DNA of 64,000 bases from assembly GCF_015644665.1 (NCBI RefSeq), contig NZ_JADOBQ010000004.1, forward strand, positions 255,501 to 319,500, in the 5' to 3' direction. This DNA is from Roseobacter sp. MH60115 (GTDB taxonomy: Bacteria > Pseudomonadota > Alphaproteobacteria > Rhodobacterales > Rhodobacteraceae). Below, piece after piece: positions 27,718 through 36,755 of the stretch (its first letter is position 1; each line of letters starts with the position of its first letter). The notes under the pieces are model-generated. The model was not told the origin of the DNA. It made no database searches and was given only the letters and a program-made list of their open reading frames with translations. Made by a program: the position numbers and the translations under genes.

Positions 27718-27749
27718 TTCATTGTTCCAAAAATATGCTCGCCGAAGGC
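27718..27749 (-). repeat. Dispersed 32-bp intergenic element, copy in dnaN-recF gap
   Basis: On the minus strand this reads GCCTTCGGCGAGC, then ATATTTTTGGAACAATGAA. It matches 63368-63399 at 30 of 32 bases. Partial copies lie at 35089-35108 and 39922-39944. It sits directly after the dnaN stop and ends ten bases before recF. Confidence 0.75.
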
Positions 27750-27755
27750 AAAAAT

Positions 27756-28874
27756 CTAAACACGCATCGGCATCACGACATAAACAGCGGATTGGTCATT
27801 GCCTTCCCGCATCAAGGTCGGATCGCCGGAGGAGTTGAACAGAAACACCGCGTTCTCGCGATCTACCTGGCTGGCAATCTCCAGCAAATACTTGGCGTTA
27901 AAGCCAATTTCCAGACGTTCGTCACCGTAGGCCACAGCCAGTTCTTCCTCGGCGGCCCCGGAATCCGGCGCATTGACCGACAGCACCAGCCGGTCTTCGT
28001 CCAACTGCAGCTTCACCGCGCGGGACCGTTCGGAGCTCACTGTCGCCACCCGGTCCACGGCCTGCGCGAAGTCGGAGGCATCCACCTCCAGCTTGCGTGT
28101 GTTGCCCTGCGGGATAACACGGGTGTAGTCCGGGAAGGTACCGTCGATGACCTTTGAGGTCAGGGTGATATCGGGCGTGGCAAAGCGCACCTTGGTTTCC
28201 GACACCGATACCGCGATTTTCATCTCGTCATCGTCCAGAAGCTTGCGCAATTCGCCGACGGTCTTGCGAGGGACGATCACCCCGGGCATGTCTGCGGCAC
28301 CTTCTGGCAGATCGGCGTCGATCCGGGCCAGCCGGTGACCATCGGTCGCCACGCAGCGCAGCACTTGCCCGCCTTCGGCGTCCGAGATGTGCATGTAGAC
28401 GCCGTTCAGATAATAGCGGGTCTCCTCGGTCGAGATCGCGAATTTGGACTTATCAAAAAGCCGCCGCAACACCGGCGCCGCAGCCGAGAAATTCGAGGCA
28501 TATTCAGACGATGCCATCACCGGGAAGTCTTCCTTTGGCAGCGTCGCCAGCGAGAAGTTGGAGCGTCCCGCCTCGACCGTGAGACGCCCGGTTGCCCCAT
28601 CTGCGGTCAGTGTGACCAGTGCGCCATCCGGCAGTTTGCGTACGATTTCATGCAAGGTGGTTGCGGAAACAGTGGTGGCACCAGCGCGTTCGACCTGAGC
28701 CGGGGCCTTGTCGACAACCTCAATGTCGAGATCGGTGGCGCGAAAGCTCACGTCGCTGCCTTCGGCTTCGATCAACACATTGGCAAGGATGGGGATCGTG
28801 TTGCGCCGCTCCACAACGGACTGTGCCTGAGACACCGCCTTGAGCAGGGCCGCGCGTTCGATGCTGATCTTCAT
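27756..28874 (-). CDS. dnaN: DNA polymerase III beta sliding clamp
   Basis: 372 residues, MKISIERAALLKAVSQAQSVVERRNTIPILANVL, with the three-domain clamp pattern and the C-terminal VYVVMPMRV typical of the family. The ring-shaped dimer tethers polymerase to DNA and binds Hda-type regulators of DnaA. It follows dnaA after 143 bp and precedes recF. Confidence 0.98.
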   Translation of the reverse strand: MKISIERAALLKAVSQAQSVVERRNTIPILANVLIEAEGSDVSFRATDLDIEVVDKAPAQVERAGATTVSATTLHEIVRKLPDGALVTLTADGATGRLTVEAGRSNFSLATLPKEDFPVMASSEYASNFSAAAPVLRRLFDKSKFAISTEETRYYLNGVYMHISDAEGGQVLRCVATDGHRLARIDADLPEGAADMPGVIVPRKTVGELRKLLDDDEMKIAVSVSETKVRFATPDITLTSKVIDGTFPDYTRVIPQGNTRKLEVDASDFAQAVDRVATVSSERSRAVKLQLDEDRLVLSVNAPDSGAAEEELAVAYGDERLEIGFNAKYLLEIASQVDRENAVFLFNSSGDPTLMREGNDQSAVYVVMPMRV

Positions 28875-28978
28875 GATGCCTTATCCTTCCCACCAGTCGG
28901 GACAGGCAAATTACCCTGTTCCACCGACTTCACAAGACTTTTATTGGTTTGTCTGTTGGAAAGGGCAGGGCGTCAAGA

Positions 28979-29005
28979 CCCGCAGTCCTTTTGCAAGGCT
29001 GCGGG
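28979..29005 (-). terminator. Hairpin after dnaA
   Basis: CCCGCAG (28979-28985) pairs with CTGCGGG (28999-29005); an inner CCTT/AAGG extends the stem. It lies 13 bp beyond the dnaA stop on the minus strand. The bases after it are not T-rich, so it may be an attenuator or RNA-stabilising hairpin between dnaA and dnaN instead of a full terminator. Confidence 0.5.
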
Positions 29006-29017
29006 CCGGATGTGTGA

Positions 29018-30385
29018 CTATTCTTCCAGCGCGCGGCGCAGCAATTCGAGGTCTTCGGCAATCTGGCCGTCCTGCGATTTCAGCTCCTCGATCCGCTTGA
29101 CCCCGTGCATGACGGTGGTGTGATCACGACCGCCAAAACGGCGCCCGATCTCCGGCAGCGACCGGCTTGTCATCTTCTTGCACAGATACATCGCGACCTG
29201 CCGCGGCCGCGCGTAAGAGCGCAGGCGCTTGGGCCCGATCATGTCGCTGAGGCGGATGTTGTAGTGATCCGAAACCTTGCGCTGAATTTCCTCGACGGTG
29301 ATCTTGCGTTCCGAGGCGCGTAGCACATCCGACAGGCAATCCTGCGTCAGTTCCATGTTGATCTCGCGCCCCACCAGCGAGGCAAAGGCAAAGAGCCGGG
29401 TCAACGCGCCTTCAAGCACCCGCACGTTGGTCGAAATCCGATGTGCGAGGAACTCAAGCACACCCGCTTCAACCTCCAGCCCAGGGTAGTTCACACGCTG
29501 CTGCTCCACCTTGCTCTGCAGGATGCCGAGGCGCAGCTCGTAATCCGTGGGGTGCAGATCGACGACCAGACCGCATTGCAGGCGCGACTTCACACGATCT
29601 TCGAGGTCCTTGATCTCACCAGGTGCGCGGTCAGCCGAGATGATGATCTGTTTGTTCTGGTCGACCAGGGCATTGAAGGTGTGAAAGAACTCTTCCTGCG
29701 TGGAATCCTTGCCGGCGATGAATTGCACGTCATCCACCATCAGCACGTCCACAGACCGGAAGATCTCCTTGAAGTCCATCATCTTGCGGTCCCGCAGGGC
29801 CTGCACAAACCGGTACATGAATTGTTCAGCCGACAGGTAGAGCACGTTCATTTCCGGGCGGCGCTGATGCAGCTCATGCGCAATGGCGTGCATCAGGTGG
29901 GTCTTACCCAGGCCAACCCCGCCATAGAGGAAGAGCGGATTGAATGTCACCGGCCCGCCCTCGGCCACACGGCGCGCGGCGGCATGGGCCAATTCATTCG
30001 GTTTGCCGACCACGAAGGTGTCAAAGGTGAACCGTTTGTCCAGCGGCGCGGTGGTCAGCGTGCCGGAGTTTGCGGGTTTCGCGGCACGCGGCGCGGGTGC
30101 TACGGCGGGCTGATCGTTCATTGCTGTCTCCTGTGCGCCCACCGGTGCGGGCACGGCAAAGCACAGGCGGCGCACAGTAGGATCTTCTGTCTTCAGCTCA
30201 TGTAGGATCAGATCCGCAAAGTTTTGGTTAACGTAGTTTCCCAGAAAGTTGGTTGGCACATCAAATGTTGCAATTCCATCCTGTGCGGCGCGAAACTCAA
30301 TCGGCTCAATCCAGTTCGTATAGTTGTTTTGCCCTACGGTTTTCAGCAGTCGCTGCCTCAACTGCCCCCACTTCTCATTAGTCAT
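29018..30385 (-). CDS. dnaA: Chromosomal replication initiator DnaA
   Basis: 455 residues. Domain I is MTNEKWGQLRQRLLKTVGQNNYTNWIEPI (about 1-80), and a short linker follows. The AAA+ domain has Walker A GGVGLGKTHLMHAIAHE and Walker B DVLMVDDVQFIAG. Domain IV carries the DnaA-box signature GGRDHTTVMHGVKRIEEL. It binds DnaA boxes at oriC and opens the duplex. A long non-coding region of about 480 bp precedes it. Confidence 0.98.
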   Translation of the reverse strand: MTNEKWGQLRQRLLKTVGQNNYTNWIEPIEFRAAQDGIATFDVPTNFLGNYVNQNFADLILHELKTEDPTVRRLCFAVPAPVGAQETAMNDQPAVAPAPRAAKPANSGTLTTAPLDKRFTFDTFVVGKPNELAHAAARRVAEGGPVTFNPLFLYGGVGLGKTHLMHAIAHELHQRRPEMNVLYLSAEQFMYRFVQALRDRKMMDFKEIFRSVDVLMVDDVQFIAGKDSTQEEFFHTFNALVDQNKQIIISADRAPGEIKDLEDRVKSRLQCGLVVDLHPTDYELRLGILQSKVEQQRVNYPGLEVEAGVLEFLAHRISTNVRVLEGALTRLFAFASLVGREINMELTQDCLSDVLRASERKITVEEIQRKVSDHYNIRLSDMIGPKRLRSYARPRQVAMYLCKKMTSRSLPEIGRRFGGRDHTTVMHGVKRIEELKSQDGQIAEDLELLRRALEE

Positions 30386-30865
30386 GTTTGACCTGTTTTC
30401 CCTTTAGCGTTCCAATTCCGGCGCCGCATCCATTTTTTGGTATGCCGCACCGCCTTTACCTTCTTTGCCACCGGACACAGCTCTCCTGTCCCGCTCCCAC
30501 ACGGAAACAGGTGAACGCCCGATGGACATATACAGATTAGGTAAAGCCTGATTGGAATGCGGCTCCGATTGCTCGGAAACACTGATCCATCAGACGACAC
30601 CGTCCGCTCTTTTTTTGACAGGGCAAAACGCTGTTGAGCAGCTTTTGCAGACTGAAGGTGTTACGGTTACCCGCGACACCCAGTCCCTGACGTCATGGTC
30701 TTCGCTGCAGTGCGAAGTGATCGATCAGAGCCTGTCCCCCCATGGCGAAATGAATCGCTGTATACTGGTAGCAAGTTCGTGAGCGGCACGGCAACTGAAC
30801 TTCAATCTTGACTCTGAATTTTCAAAAAAGAATCTCCAGCCACGCGGAAAGAGTCTCATAAATGC
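30386..30865. other. Long intergenic region between dnaA and rpsT
   Basis: I find no supported gene in these 480 bp. A short plus-strand frame at 30552-30782 has no family resemblance or ribosome site. No TTATCCACA-type DnaA box is visible, so I do not call an origin here. The region must hold the dnaA promoter and a long leader. Its rpsT-proximal end is AT-richer and carries a cluster of GANTC sites. Confidence 0.6.
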
Positions 30866-30884
30866 AAAAAAGCGCCGAAGACTC
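30810..30884. promoter_or_regulatory. Cluster of four GANTC (CcrM-type) methylation sites
   Basis: GACTC at 30810, GAATC at 30830, GAGTC at 30851 and GACTC at 30880 lie within 75 bp. GANTC is the target of the cell-cycle methyltransferase CcrM in most alphaproteobacteria, and GANTC in the dnaA promoter affects its expression in Caulobacter. The last site is inside the loop-side stem of the rpsT terminator. Sites are seen; the regulatory role is inferred. Confidence 0.5.
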
Positions 30885-30893
30885 GGCGCTTTT
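30866..30893 (-). terminator. Intrinsic terminator of rpsT
   Basis: AAAAGCGCCGA and TCGGCGCTTTTTT form an 11-bp stem with a GTCT loop and a T tract on the minus strand, starting 22 bp after the rpsT stop. Confidence 0.9.
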
Positions 30894-30914
30894 CATCGCT
30901 ATTTTTGGGGAACG

Positions 30915-31178
30915 TTAACCCAGTGCTTTGACGCGTGCAGACAGGCGGGAGACTTTCCGCGCTGCAGTATTTTTGTGGAAGACGCCTTTTGTCACGCCCC
31001 GCATCAATTCGGGTTGTGCTGCTTTCAGAGCGCTTGCCGCGGCGTCCTTGTCACCGGAGGCAATCGCCTCTTCGACTTTGCGCAGATAGGTACGGATGCG
31101 CGAACGACGCGCTTTGTTGATCTGGAAGCGTGCCTCGTTCTGACGGGCGCGTTTCTTGGACTGTGGCGAGTTGGCCAT
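30915..31178 (-). CDS. rpsT: 30S ribosomal protein S20
   Basis: 87 residues, [27 protein letters not shown] at the start, strongly basic and helical as expected for S20, which binds 16S rRNA. I start at 31178, the conserved MANS; 24 upstream in-frame residues are not part of the family. rpsT beside dnaA is the usual alphaproteobacterial order. A terminator follows and a promoter is seen upstream. Confidence 0.97.
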   Translation of the reverse strand: MANSPQSKKRARQNEARFQINKARRSRIRTYLRKVEEAIASGDKDAAASALKAAQPELMRGVTKGVFHKNTAARKVSRLSARVKALG

Positions 31179-31299
31179 GTGTGCTTCACCTTTTCTCGGG
31201 GCGTTATGTGTCTCGATTGCACGATGCCCCCCGTTTCGGTTGATGCTCAACCAAAGGTGATTCTAGCCAAAGCGGGCTGCACGCGCATGTATCGGGCGC

Positions 31300-31327
31300 T
31301 CTATAAAGAAGCTGGCGGGATTTGCAA
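31300..31327 (-). promoter_or_regulatory. Likely rpsT promoter
   Basis: On the minus strand TTGCAA (31322-31327) and TATAGA (31300-31305) are 16 bp apart, close to the housekeeping consensus. Transcription would start near 31293, giving a leader of about 115 bases before rpsT. Confidence 0.45.
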
Positions 31328-31336
31328 ACCGCAAAT

Positions 31337-32419
31337 TCAGCCCGAGGCGGGGGCCTTCTTGGGCAGGACAAGCCGGAATTCGGTTTCGATATCGTCCGAG
31401 CTCACGCTCAACGTCCCACCGTGTCCCAAAGCGATCTGTTTGGCGATGAACAAGCCCAGACCCAGACCGTTCTGGGATTGCTGCACCTCGGCGCGGGTGA
31501 AGGGTTCGAACAGCTTTTCCTGCGCGGCTTGTGGGATCGGTTTCCCGAAATTCGCGACGGTCAGAACAAGATTTTCGCCTTCGTCGAACGCGCGGACACG
31601 AACGGGTTCATCCTGCTCACCGTGAAAAACAGCATTTGAGACAAGGTTCGACAGCAACTGGCCGATCCGGTCTTCATCACATTGCACGTTGTCGAAAAAG
31701 TGAAAGTCTTCGATGATAGTCGTATCAGGATTGGACAGCCGAATTTCCTGAACCACCTGTTCCAGAACTGGTATCAGTTCAACAGTCTGCTTCGGATCAA
31801 TCCCGATATCCCCGCCAAGACGCGCCCGCGCAAAATCCATGACGTCGGAGATGAGCTCCGTCATCCGGCCCAGCGATAGTTCCGCCGTCGTCAGCAGCCT
31901 GCGTGACTTTTCCGTCTGTTCCTGCCGCAACGCGGTCCAGATTGCGGAACTGACCGCTGCAATCGGGGTGCGCAGGTCGTGGCTCAGCACCGCGATGAAC
32001 TGCTCGCGCAGCTGCGCTTCGTCCTCTCTGGTCTGGAGCGACTTTTCGTTGTCCTTGGCGTCTGTGATGTCGCGGGCGCTGCAAAAGAACAGGTTCTCCT
32101 CGGGCACCGCGTTCCAGGATAGCCACCGATAGCTGCCGTCCTTGTGTCGATACCTGTTTTCGAAATTCAGGATGGGTTCACCGTTCTGAATATCGACAAA
32201 GGCCTGTTCGGTTTTCGGCATGTCATCGGGGTGAATGAAGTCGAAAAACTGCCGGTTTTCAATGTCTTCGGGAAGTCGGCCGAGTGTCGTGAGCCAGGCT
32301 GGATTCGTATCCGTGAACACACCGGATTTGTCGAGAATGCCCAACAGGTCCGGGGTGACCCGCCATGTCAGACTGTATCTGTCTATCTGTCCAACCAACT
32401 GCGGCTCGCATTTGTTCAA
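31337..32419 (-). CDS. Soluble PAS sensor histidine kinase
   Basis: 360 residues with no membrane helix. A PAS domain (about 20-120, LLGILDKSGVFTDTNPAWL, RHKDGSYRWLSW) is followed by a DHp domain with His147 in FIAVLSHDLRTPIAAV and an HATPase_c domain (SNLVSNAVFHG, GLGLGLFIAKQI). No receiver domain or response regulator lies beside it. It stands between rpsT and echA, where relatives usually have no kinase, so it is probably a lineage insertion. The signal and partner are unknown. Confidence 0.92.
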   Translation of the reverse strand: MNKCEPQLVGQIDRYSLTWRVTPDLLGILDKSGVFTDTNPAWLTTLGRLPEDIENRQFFDFIHPDDMPKTEQAFVDIQNGEPILNFENRYRHKDGSYRWLSWNAVPEENLFFCSARDITDAKDNEKSLQTREDEAQLREQFIAVLSHDLRTPIAAVSSAIWTALRQEQTEKSRRLLTTAELSLGRMTELISDVMDFARARLGGDIGIDPKQTVELIPVLEQVVQEIRLSNPDTTIIEDFHFFDNVQCDEDRIGQLLSNLVSNAVFHGEQDEPVRVRAFDEGENLVLTVANFGKPIPQAAQEKLFEPFTRAEVQQSQNGLGLGLFIAKQIALGHGGTLSVSSDDIETEFRLVLPKKAPASG

Positions 32420-32540
32420 TCTAAGGACGAATTCTTACGAATGCCCCTATCAAAAATCAACATTGACCTTTGGCAGAAGAGCGTAATGGCCGGGGGTGTC
32501 TTTCGAAGGATCCCGCGGTGCCCACGCAACCGCGTGGCGC

Positions 32541-33317
32541 CTACTTGTCGCGAAATTGAGCTTCGCGTTTTTCCAGAAAGGCGGACATGCCTTCGGATTG
32601 GTCTTCGGTGGCAAAGAGCGAATGGAACATCCGCCGTTCAAAAAGCAGGCCCTCGCGCAGCGGCACTTCATAGGCCCGGTTGACGGCTTCTTTGACAACC
32701 ATCACGGAGACCATCGATTTTTCGGCGATCTTCTGAGCAGCACTATGTGCTTCTTCCAGCAGTTTCTTGCACGCCACCACGCGGGAGGCGAGACCGGACC
32801 GCTCCGCCTCTTCCGCGTCCATGAAGCGACCGGTCAGGTTCATGTCCATCGCCTTGGATTTGCCGACAATGCGGGTCAGCCGTTGCGTCCCGCCGATGCC
32901 CGCAACCACGCCCAGATTGATCTCCGGCTGGCCAAACTTGGCGGTATCCGAGCAGATGATGAAATCACACATCATCGCCAGTTCGCAGCCGCCGCCCAGA
33001 GCGTATCCTGACACGGCGGCGATAATGGGCTTGCGCACCCGCATGATCTGGTCGGTCTCGGGCGTGAACAGATCCCCGGAAAATGCTTCGACAAAGCTCT
33101 TGTCCTTCATCATCGCGATGTCCGCACCCGCGGCAAAGGCTTTCTCAGACCCGGTGATGATGATGCAGCGGACCTTCTCATTGGCCTGCGCCTCTGCCAG
33201 CGCGTCGGCCAGTTCCTTCATCAACTCGTCATTCAGCGCATTCAATGCATCGGGCCGGTTCAGCGTGATCTGTGAGACATGGTTCTCTACGTCAACGATG
33301 ATCGTTTCATAGGCCAT
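32541..33317 (-). CDS. Enoyl-CoA hydratase (short-chain crotonase)
   Basis: 258 residues, normal for crotonase. [14 protein letters not shown], the oxyanion region [15 protein letters not shown] and [21 protein letters not shown] are complete. It hydrates trans-2-enoyl-CoA in beta-oxidation. Its place between mutM and rpsT is conserved in alphaproteobacteria. It starts 65 bp after the mutM stop. Confidence 0.94.
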   Translation of the reverse strand: MAYETIIVDVENHVSQITLNRPDALNALNDELMKELADALAEAQANEKVRCIIITGSEKAFAAGADIAMMKDKSFVEAFSGDLFTPETDQIMRVRKPIIAAVSGYALGGGCELAMMCDFIICSDTAKFGQPEINLGVVAGIGGTQRLTRIVGKSKAMDMNLTGRFMDAEEAERSGLASRVVACKKLLEEAHSAAQKIAEKSMVSVMVVKEAVNRAYEVPLREGLLFERRMFHSLFATEDQSEGMSAFLEKREAQFRDK

Positions 33318-33381
33318 TGAAAGGAGCTCTCGATTGTTGTCTGGAACCTCGACTCAATACCATGCGCACCCGAGGTTCAAG

Positions 33382-34233
33382 CTATCTTTGGCATTGCGCG
33401 CAGAAGAAAGATGAGCGTCCCGATTGCACGATTCGCCCAATAACGCCGGGGCAATCGGGGGTGCGGCACGGCGCCCCTTCGCGACCATAAACGTCAAAGC
33501 TGTGCTGGAAATATCCAAGCTCGCCATCGGCTTGCCTGAAATCCCGCAGGGAGGAGCCGCCCGCCTCAATGGCCTCTGACAGCACTGCGCGAATGATCGG
33601 CACAAGCCCTGCAACCCGGAGGGCAGAAATACGCCCGGCTTTACGCGTCGGCCTGATTTTTGCGCGATAGAGGGCTTCGCACACGTAGATGTTGCCCAGC
33701 CCGGCAACAATTCTCTGGTCGAGCAAAGCTGATTTCACCGGGCTCATCTTGCCCCTGAACGCCTCGATCAGATGCGCCTCGTGAAAGTCATTGCCCAGGG
33801 GTTCCGGCCCCAGAACAGACAGCAGCTTGTGGTGCTCCGCACCCTGCGTCGGCATCAGATCCATCGCCCCAAACCGCCGCGGGTCGTTGAAGGTGATGCG
33901 CGCGCCGTTCTCCATATGCAGGACAACGTGGTCGTGTTTCTCCGGGGCAGGGTGGTCATACACGAATTGCCCCAGCGGATCACCGGACACCAGCATCCGA
34001 CCCGACATGCCAAGATGAATGAGCAGCGTTTCACCCGAACTCAGATCGGCTAAGATATACTTCGAGCGCCGCCGCAGCTGTTCCACGCGCTGCCCGGTGA
34101 GCCGGCCCGCCATGCCCTCAGGAAAGGGCCAGCGCAGATCAGGCCGATTGACCTCGGCCTTCTCAATCCGCACGCCCCGCATGGCCGGGGTCAGCCCGCG
34201 CCGGACCGTCTCAACTTCGGGCAGTTCGGGCAT
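33382..34233 (-). CDS. mutM: Formamidopyrimidine-DNA glycosylase (MutM/Fpg)
   Basis: 283 residues from [14 protein letters not shown], whose Pro after the cleaved Met is the catalytic nucleophile and Glu is essential. The C-terminal zinc finger CRTPDC and CAQC (last residues) is intact. It removes 8-oxoguanine and ring-opened purines. I start at 34233 because the N-terminal proline must follow the initiator. It is divergent from ubiE. Confidence 0.97.
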   Translation of the reverse strand: MPELPEVETVRRGLTPAMRGVRIEKAEVNRPDLRWPFPEGMAGRLTGQRVEQLRRRSKYILADLSSGETLLIHLGMSGRMLVSGDPLGQFVYDHPAPEKHDHVVLHMENGARITFNDPRRFGAMDLMPTQGAEHHKLLSVLGPEPLGNDFHEAHLIEAFRGKMSPVKSALLDQRIVAGLGNIYVCEALYRAKIRPTRKAGRISALRVAGLVPIIRAVLSEAIEAGGSSLRDFRQADGELGYFQHSFDVYGREGAPCRTPDCPGVIGRIVQSGRSSFFCAQCQR

Positions 34234-34320
34234 CTTGCCTCCCTGTGACGAAAGGGCCGCATTGTGCACGGCTCTCAGAGCCCTATAACAAAGCGCGAAG
34301 CGCAGGGACTACAAGAGCCG

Positions 34321-35073
34321 ATGACAGATACCAAAGATAAAACCACCCACTTCGGGTTCGAGACGGTTCCCGAGGGTGAAAAGGCCGGACGTGTGCAGGG
34401 CGTTTTCTCCTCGGTCGCCAGCAAGTACGACATCATGAACGATGTGATGTCGGGGGGCATTCACCGGCTCTGGAAAGACGCGATGATGGATTGGTTGGCA
34501 CCGCGCCCCGGGCAAAAGCTGCTCGACGTGGCGGGGGGGACGGGCGACATCTCGTTCCGGTTCCTCAAGCGCGCCGGCTCCGGTCACGCCACCGTGCTCG
34601 ACCTGACAGAGCCGATGCTGGTCGAAGGACGCCAGCGCGCCGAGGCCGCACAGATGCAGGACAGCCTCGATTGGGTGGTGGGTGATGCGATGGCACTGCC
34701 CTTTGAAGACAACAGCTTTGACGTGTACACCATCAGCTTCGGCATCCGGAACGTAACCCGCCCACAGGACGCGCTGCATGAGGCTTACCGCGTGCTCAAA
34801 CCCGGCGGTCGGTGCATGGTGCTCGAATTCAGCCAACTGCCCAACCCCGCGATGCAAAAGGCCTATGACCTCTACAGCTTCAACGTGATCCCACGCATGG
34901 GCCAGATCATCGCAAACGATCGCGACAGCTACCAATACCTCGTGGAATCGATCCGCAACTTCCCCGATCAGGAAAGCTTCCTCGCCATGATCCGCGATGC
35001 GGGCTTCGAGAATGCCAAGTACCGCAATCTGACCATGGGCGTGGCCTGCCTGCATTCGGGCTGGAAGCTGTGA
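34321..35073 (+). CDS. ubiE: Ubiquinone/menaquinone C-methyltransferase UbiE
   Basis: 250 residues from ATG 34321. SAM-binding motifs are [13 protein letters not shown] and [17 protein letters not shown], and [23 protein letters not shown] is a UbiE signature. It methylates the ubiquinone ring precursor at C2. A start 19 codons upstream lies in the mutM-side leader and lacks support. ubiB follows. Confidence 0.96.
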   Translation: MTDTKDKTTHFGFETVPEGEKAGRVQGVFSSVASKYDIMNDVMSGGIHRLWKDAMMDWLAPRPGQKLLDVAGGTGDISFRFLKRAGSGHATVLDLTEPMLVEGRQRAEAAQMQDSLDWVVGDAMALPFEDNSFDVYTISFGIRNVTRPQDALHEAYRVLKPGGRCMVLEFSQLPNPAMQKAYDLYSFNVIPRMGQIIANDRDSYQYLVESIRNFPDQESFLAMIRDAGFENAKYRNLTMGVACLHSGWKL

Positions 35074-35088
35074 CGCCGCGCGCGCCTC

Positions 35089-35108
35089 TTCATTGTTCCG
35101 CCAATATG
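35089..35108 (-). repeat. Partial copy of the dispersed intergenic element, ubiE-ubiB gap
   Basis: TTCATTGTTCC then GCCAATATG on the plus strand matches 17 of 20 bases of the element at 27718-27749. A GC-rich hairpin (CCGGGG/CCCCCGG, about 35117-35135) follows. Orientation is opposite to the flanking genes, unlike the other copies. Confidence 0.5.
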
Positions 35109-35177
35109 TCGGGGGACCCGGGGCAGCGCCCCCGGCGGGTCGCCTTGCGCCCGTACGGCGACACCAAAGGATAACCC

Positions 35178-36725
35178 ATGCGCGGTCCCCATAATATCTG
35201 GCGGCTCATCCGCACCGGTGCCACGCTGGAACGTACAGGCGCGATGAATGTCGTGCTCGACGCTTTCGAAGCGCCGCCGACCTTGCGATTTGTCGCCCGC
35301 ACGCTGGGTCTGCCGTTCAAATGGCTGGGGTACAAGGGCGATCCGGCGATGCCGCCCGCCACCCGCGCGCTGACCGCGCTCGGCCCCGCCTACATCAAGT
35401 TCGGCCAGATTCTCTCGACCCGCCCCGACGTCGTGGGCGATGAGTTGGCGCTGCAACTGCGCGTCCTGCAGGACAAACTGCCGCCCTTTTCGGTGCAGGA
35501 AGCCAAAGAAGAGGTGCAGCGCGAGCTCGGCATGCCCGTCGATCAGATGTTTTCCGAGTTCAGCGAACCGGTCGCGGCGGCGTCGATTGCCCAAGTGCAC
35601 AAAGCCACCTTAGCCAGCACCGGCGAGGCCGTCGCCGTCAAGGTCCTGCGCCCGGGCATCGAAAAGGCGTTTCGCAAAGACGTCGACGCCTTCTACCTCG
35701 CAGCGCGCATGGTCGAGATTTTCTCGCCGGGCTCCCGCCGCCTGCGTCCGATGGAGGTGATCGAACATTTCGATGGTGTCGTGCGGGGTGAATTGGACCT
35801 GCGTCTGGAATCCTCTGCCGCGTCCGAATTCGCGGCCAATACCAAAGACGATGCCGGGTTTCAGCTGCCACAGATGAAGTGGGAGTATTCCGCCCGCCGC
35901 GTCATGACGCTGGGCTGGGCCGATGGCGCCCCGATGGGCGACAATGATGCGATTGACGCGGCAGGGCATGACCGTGTGGCGCTCAGCGAACGCGTTCTGC
36001 AGCTCTTCCTCAATCACGCGCTGCGGGACGGCTACTTCCACGCGGACATGCACCAAGGCAACCTTAAGGTCGCGCCCAATGGCGACATCGTCGCCTATGA
36101 CTTCGGCATAATGGGCCATATCGATGAATACACCCGCCGGGTCTATGCGGAGATTCTCTTTGGTTTCATCCGCAAGGATTACAAACGCGTGGCCGAGGTG
36201 CATTTTGAGGCCGGTTACGTGCCCGCCGACAAGGATGTGGATGAATTCGCCCGCGCTCTGCGCGCGGTGGGCGAACCGATTTTCGGTATGGACGCCAATC
36301 ACATCTCCATGGGCCGCCTGCTGAACTACCTTTTCGAGGTCACGGAACGGTTTGGCATGGAAACGCGGACCGAACTGATCCTGCTGCAACGCACGATGGT
36401 GGTGGTCGAAGGTGTGGCGCGCTCGCTCAACCCGCAAATGAACATCTGGCAAGTTGCGGCCCCCATCGTGACGGACTACATTTCCAAATCCATCGGACCC
36501 AAAGCGGTGCTGAATGACCTGACAAAAACCGCCCGCGTTGTCGCCCGGTTTGGACCCCGGTTGCCGGGGATGGTCGAAGCTGCATTGGTCCGTCAGAGCA
36601 ACCCGGCAGAACCTGCGTCCAAACCCGGTCTGATGGAGCGTGTGCTCTTGGCGATCGTCTTTGGCATCGCCATCGGGGCGGGCGCCACGCTCACGCTTGT
36701 GCTCGTCGATCTGACGTTCCTCTGA
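35178..36725 (+). CDS. ubiB: UbiB, ubiquinone biosynthesis protein kinase-like ATPase
   Basis: 515 residues. The family hallmarks are present: KFGQILSTRPD (KxGQ), the alanine-rich loop AAASIAQVHKA, VKVLRPG, HADMHQGNLKV and YDFGIMGH. Two hydrophobic helices close the C-terminus (VLLAIVFGIAIGAGATLTLVLV). UbiB/ADCK proteins support the ubiquinone complex through ATPase activity; the hydroxylase label is historical. It forms an operon with ubiE. Confidence 0.95.
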   Translation: MRGPHNIWRLIRTGATLERTGAMNVVLDAFEAPPTLRFVARTLGLPFKWLGYKGDPAMPPATRALTALGPAYIKFGQILSTRPDVVGDELALQLRVLQDKLPPFSVQEAKEEVQRELGMPVDQMFSEFSEPVAAASIAQVHKATLASTGEAVAVKVLRPGIEKAFRKDVDAFYLAARMVEIFSPGSRRLRPMEVIEHFDGVVRGELDLRLESSAASEFAANTKDDAGFQLPQMKWEYSARRVMTLGWADGAPMGDNDAIDAAGHDRVALSERVLQLFLNHALRDGYFHADMHQGNLKVAPNGDIVAYDFGIMGHIDEYTRRVYAEILFGFIRKDYKRVAEVHFEAGYVPADKDVDEFARALRAVGEPIFGMDANHISMGRLLNYLFEVTERFGMETRTELILLQRTMVVVEGVARSLNPQMNIWQVAAPIVTDYISKSIGPKAVLNDLTKTARVVARFGPRLPGMVEAALVRQSNPAEPASKPGLMERVLLAIVFGIAIGAGATLTLVLVDLTFL

Positions 36726-36755
36726 GAACGGCGCGGCGGTCGGCGGGTGCTGCGC

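Noticed and set aside
30552-30782. A 76-codon plus-strand frame before dnaA
   Set aside because: No ribosome site, odd cysteine- and serine-rich product, no family resemblance.
30386-30914. oriC between dnaA and rpsT
   Set aside because: No DnaA-box-like 9-mers are visible, and in many alphaproteobacteria the origin lies elsewhere.
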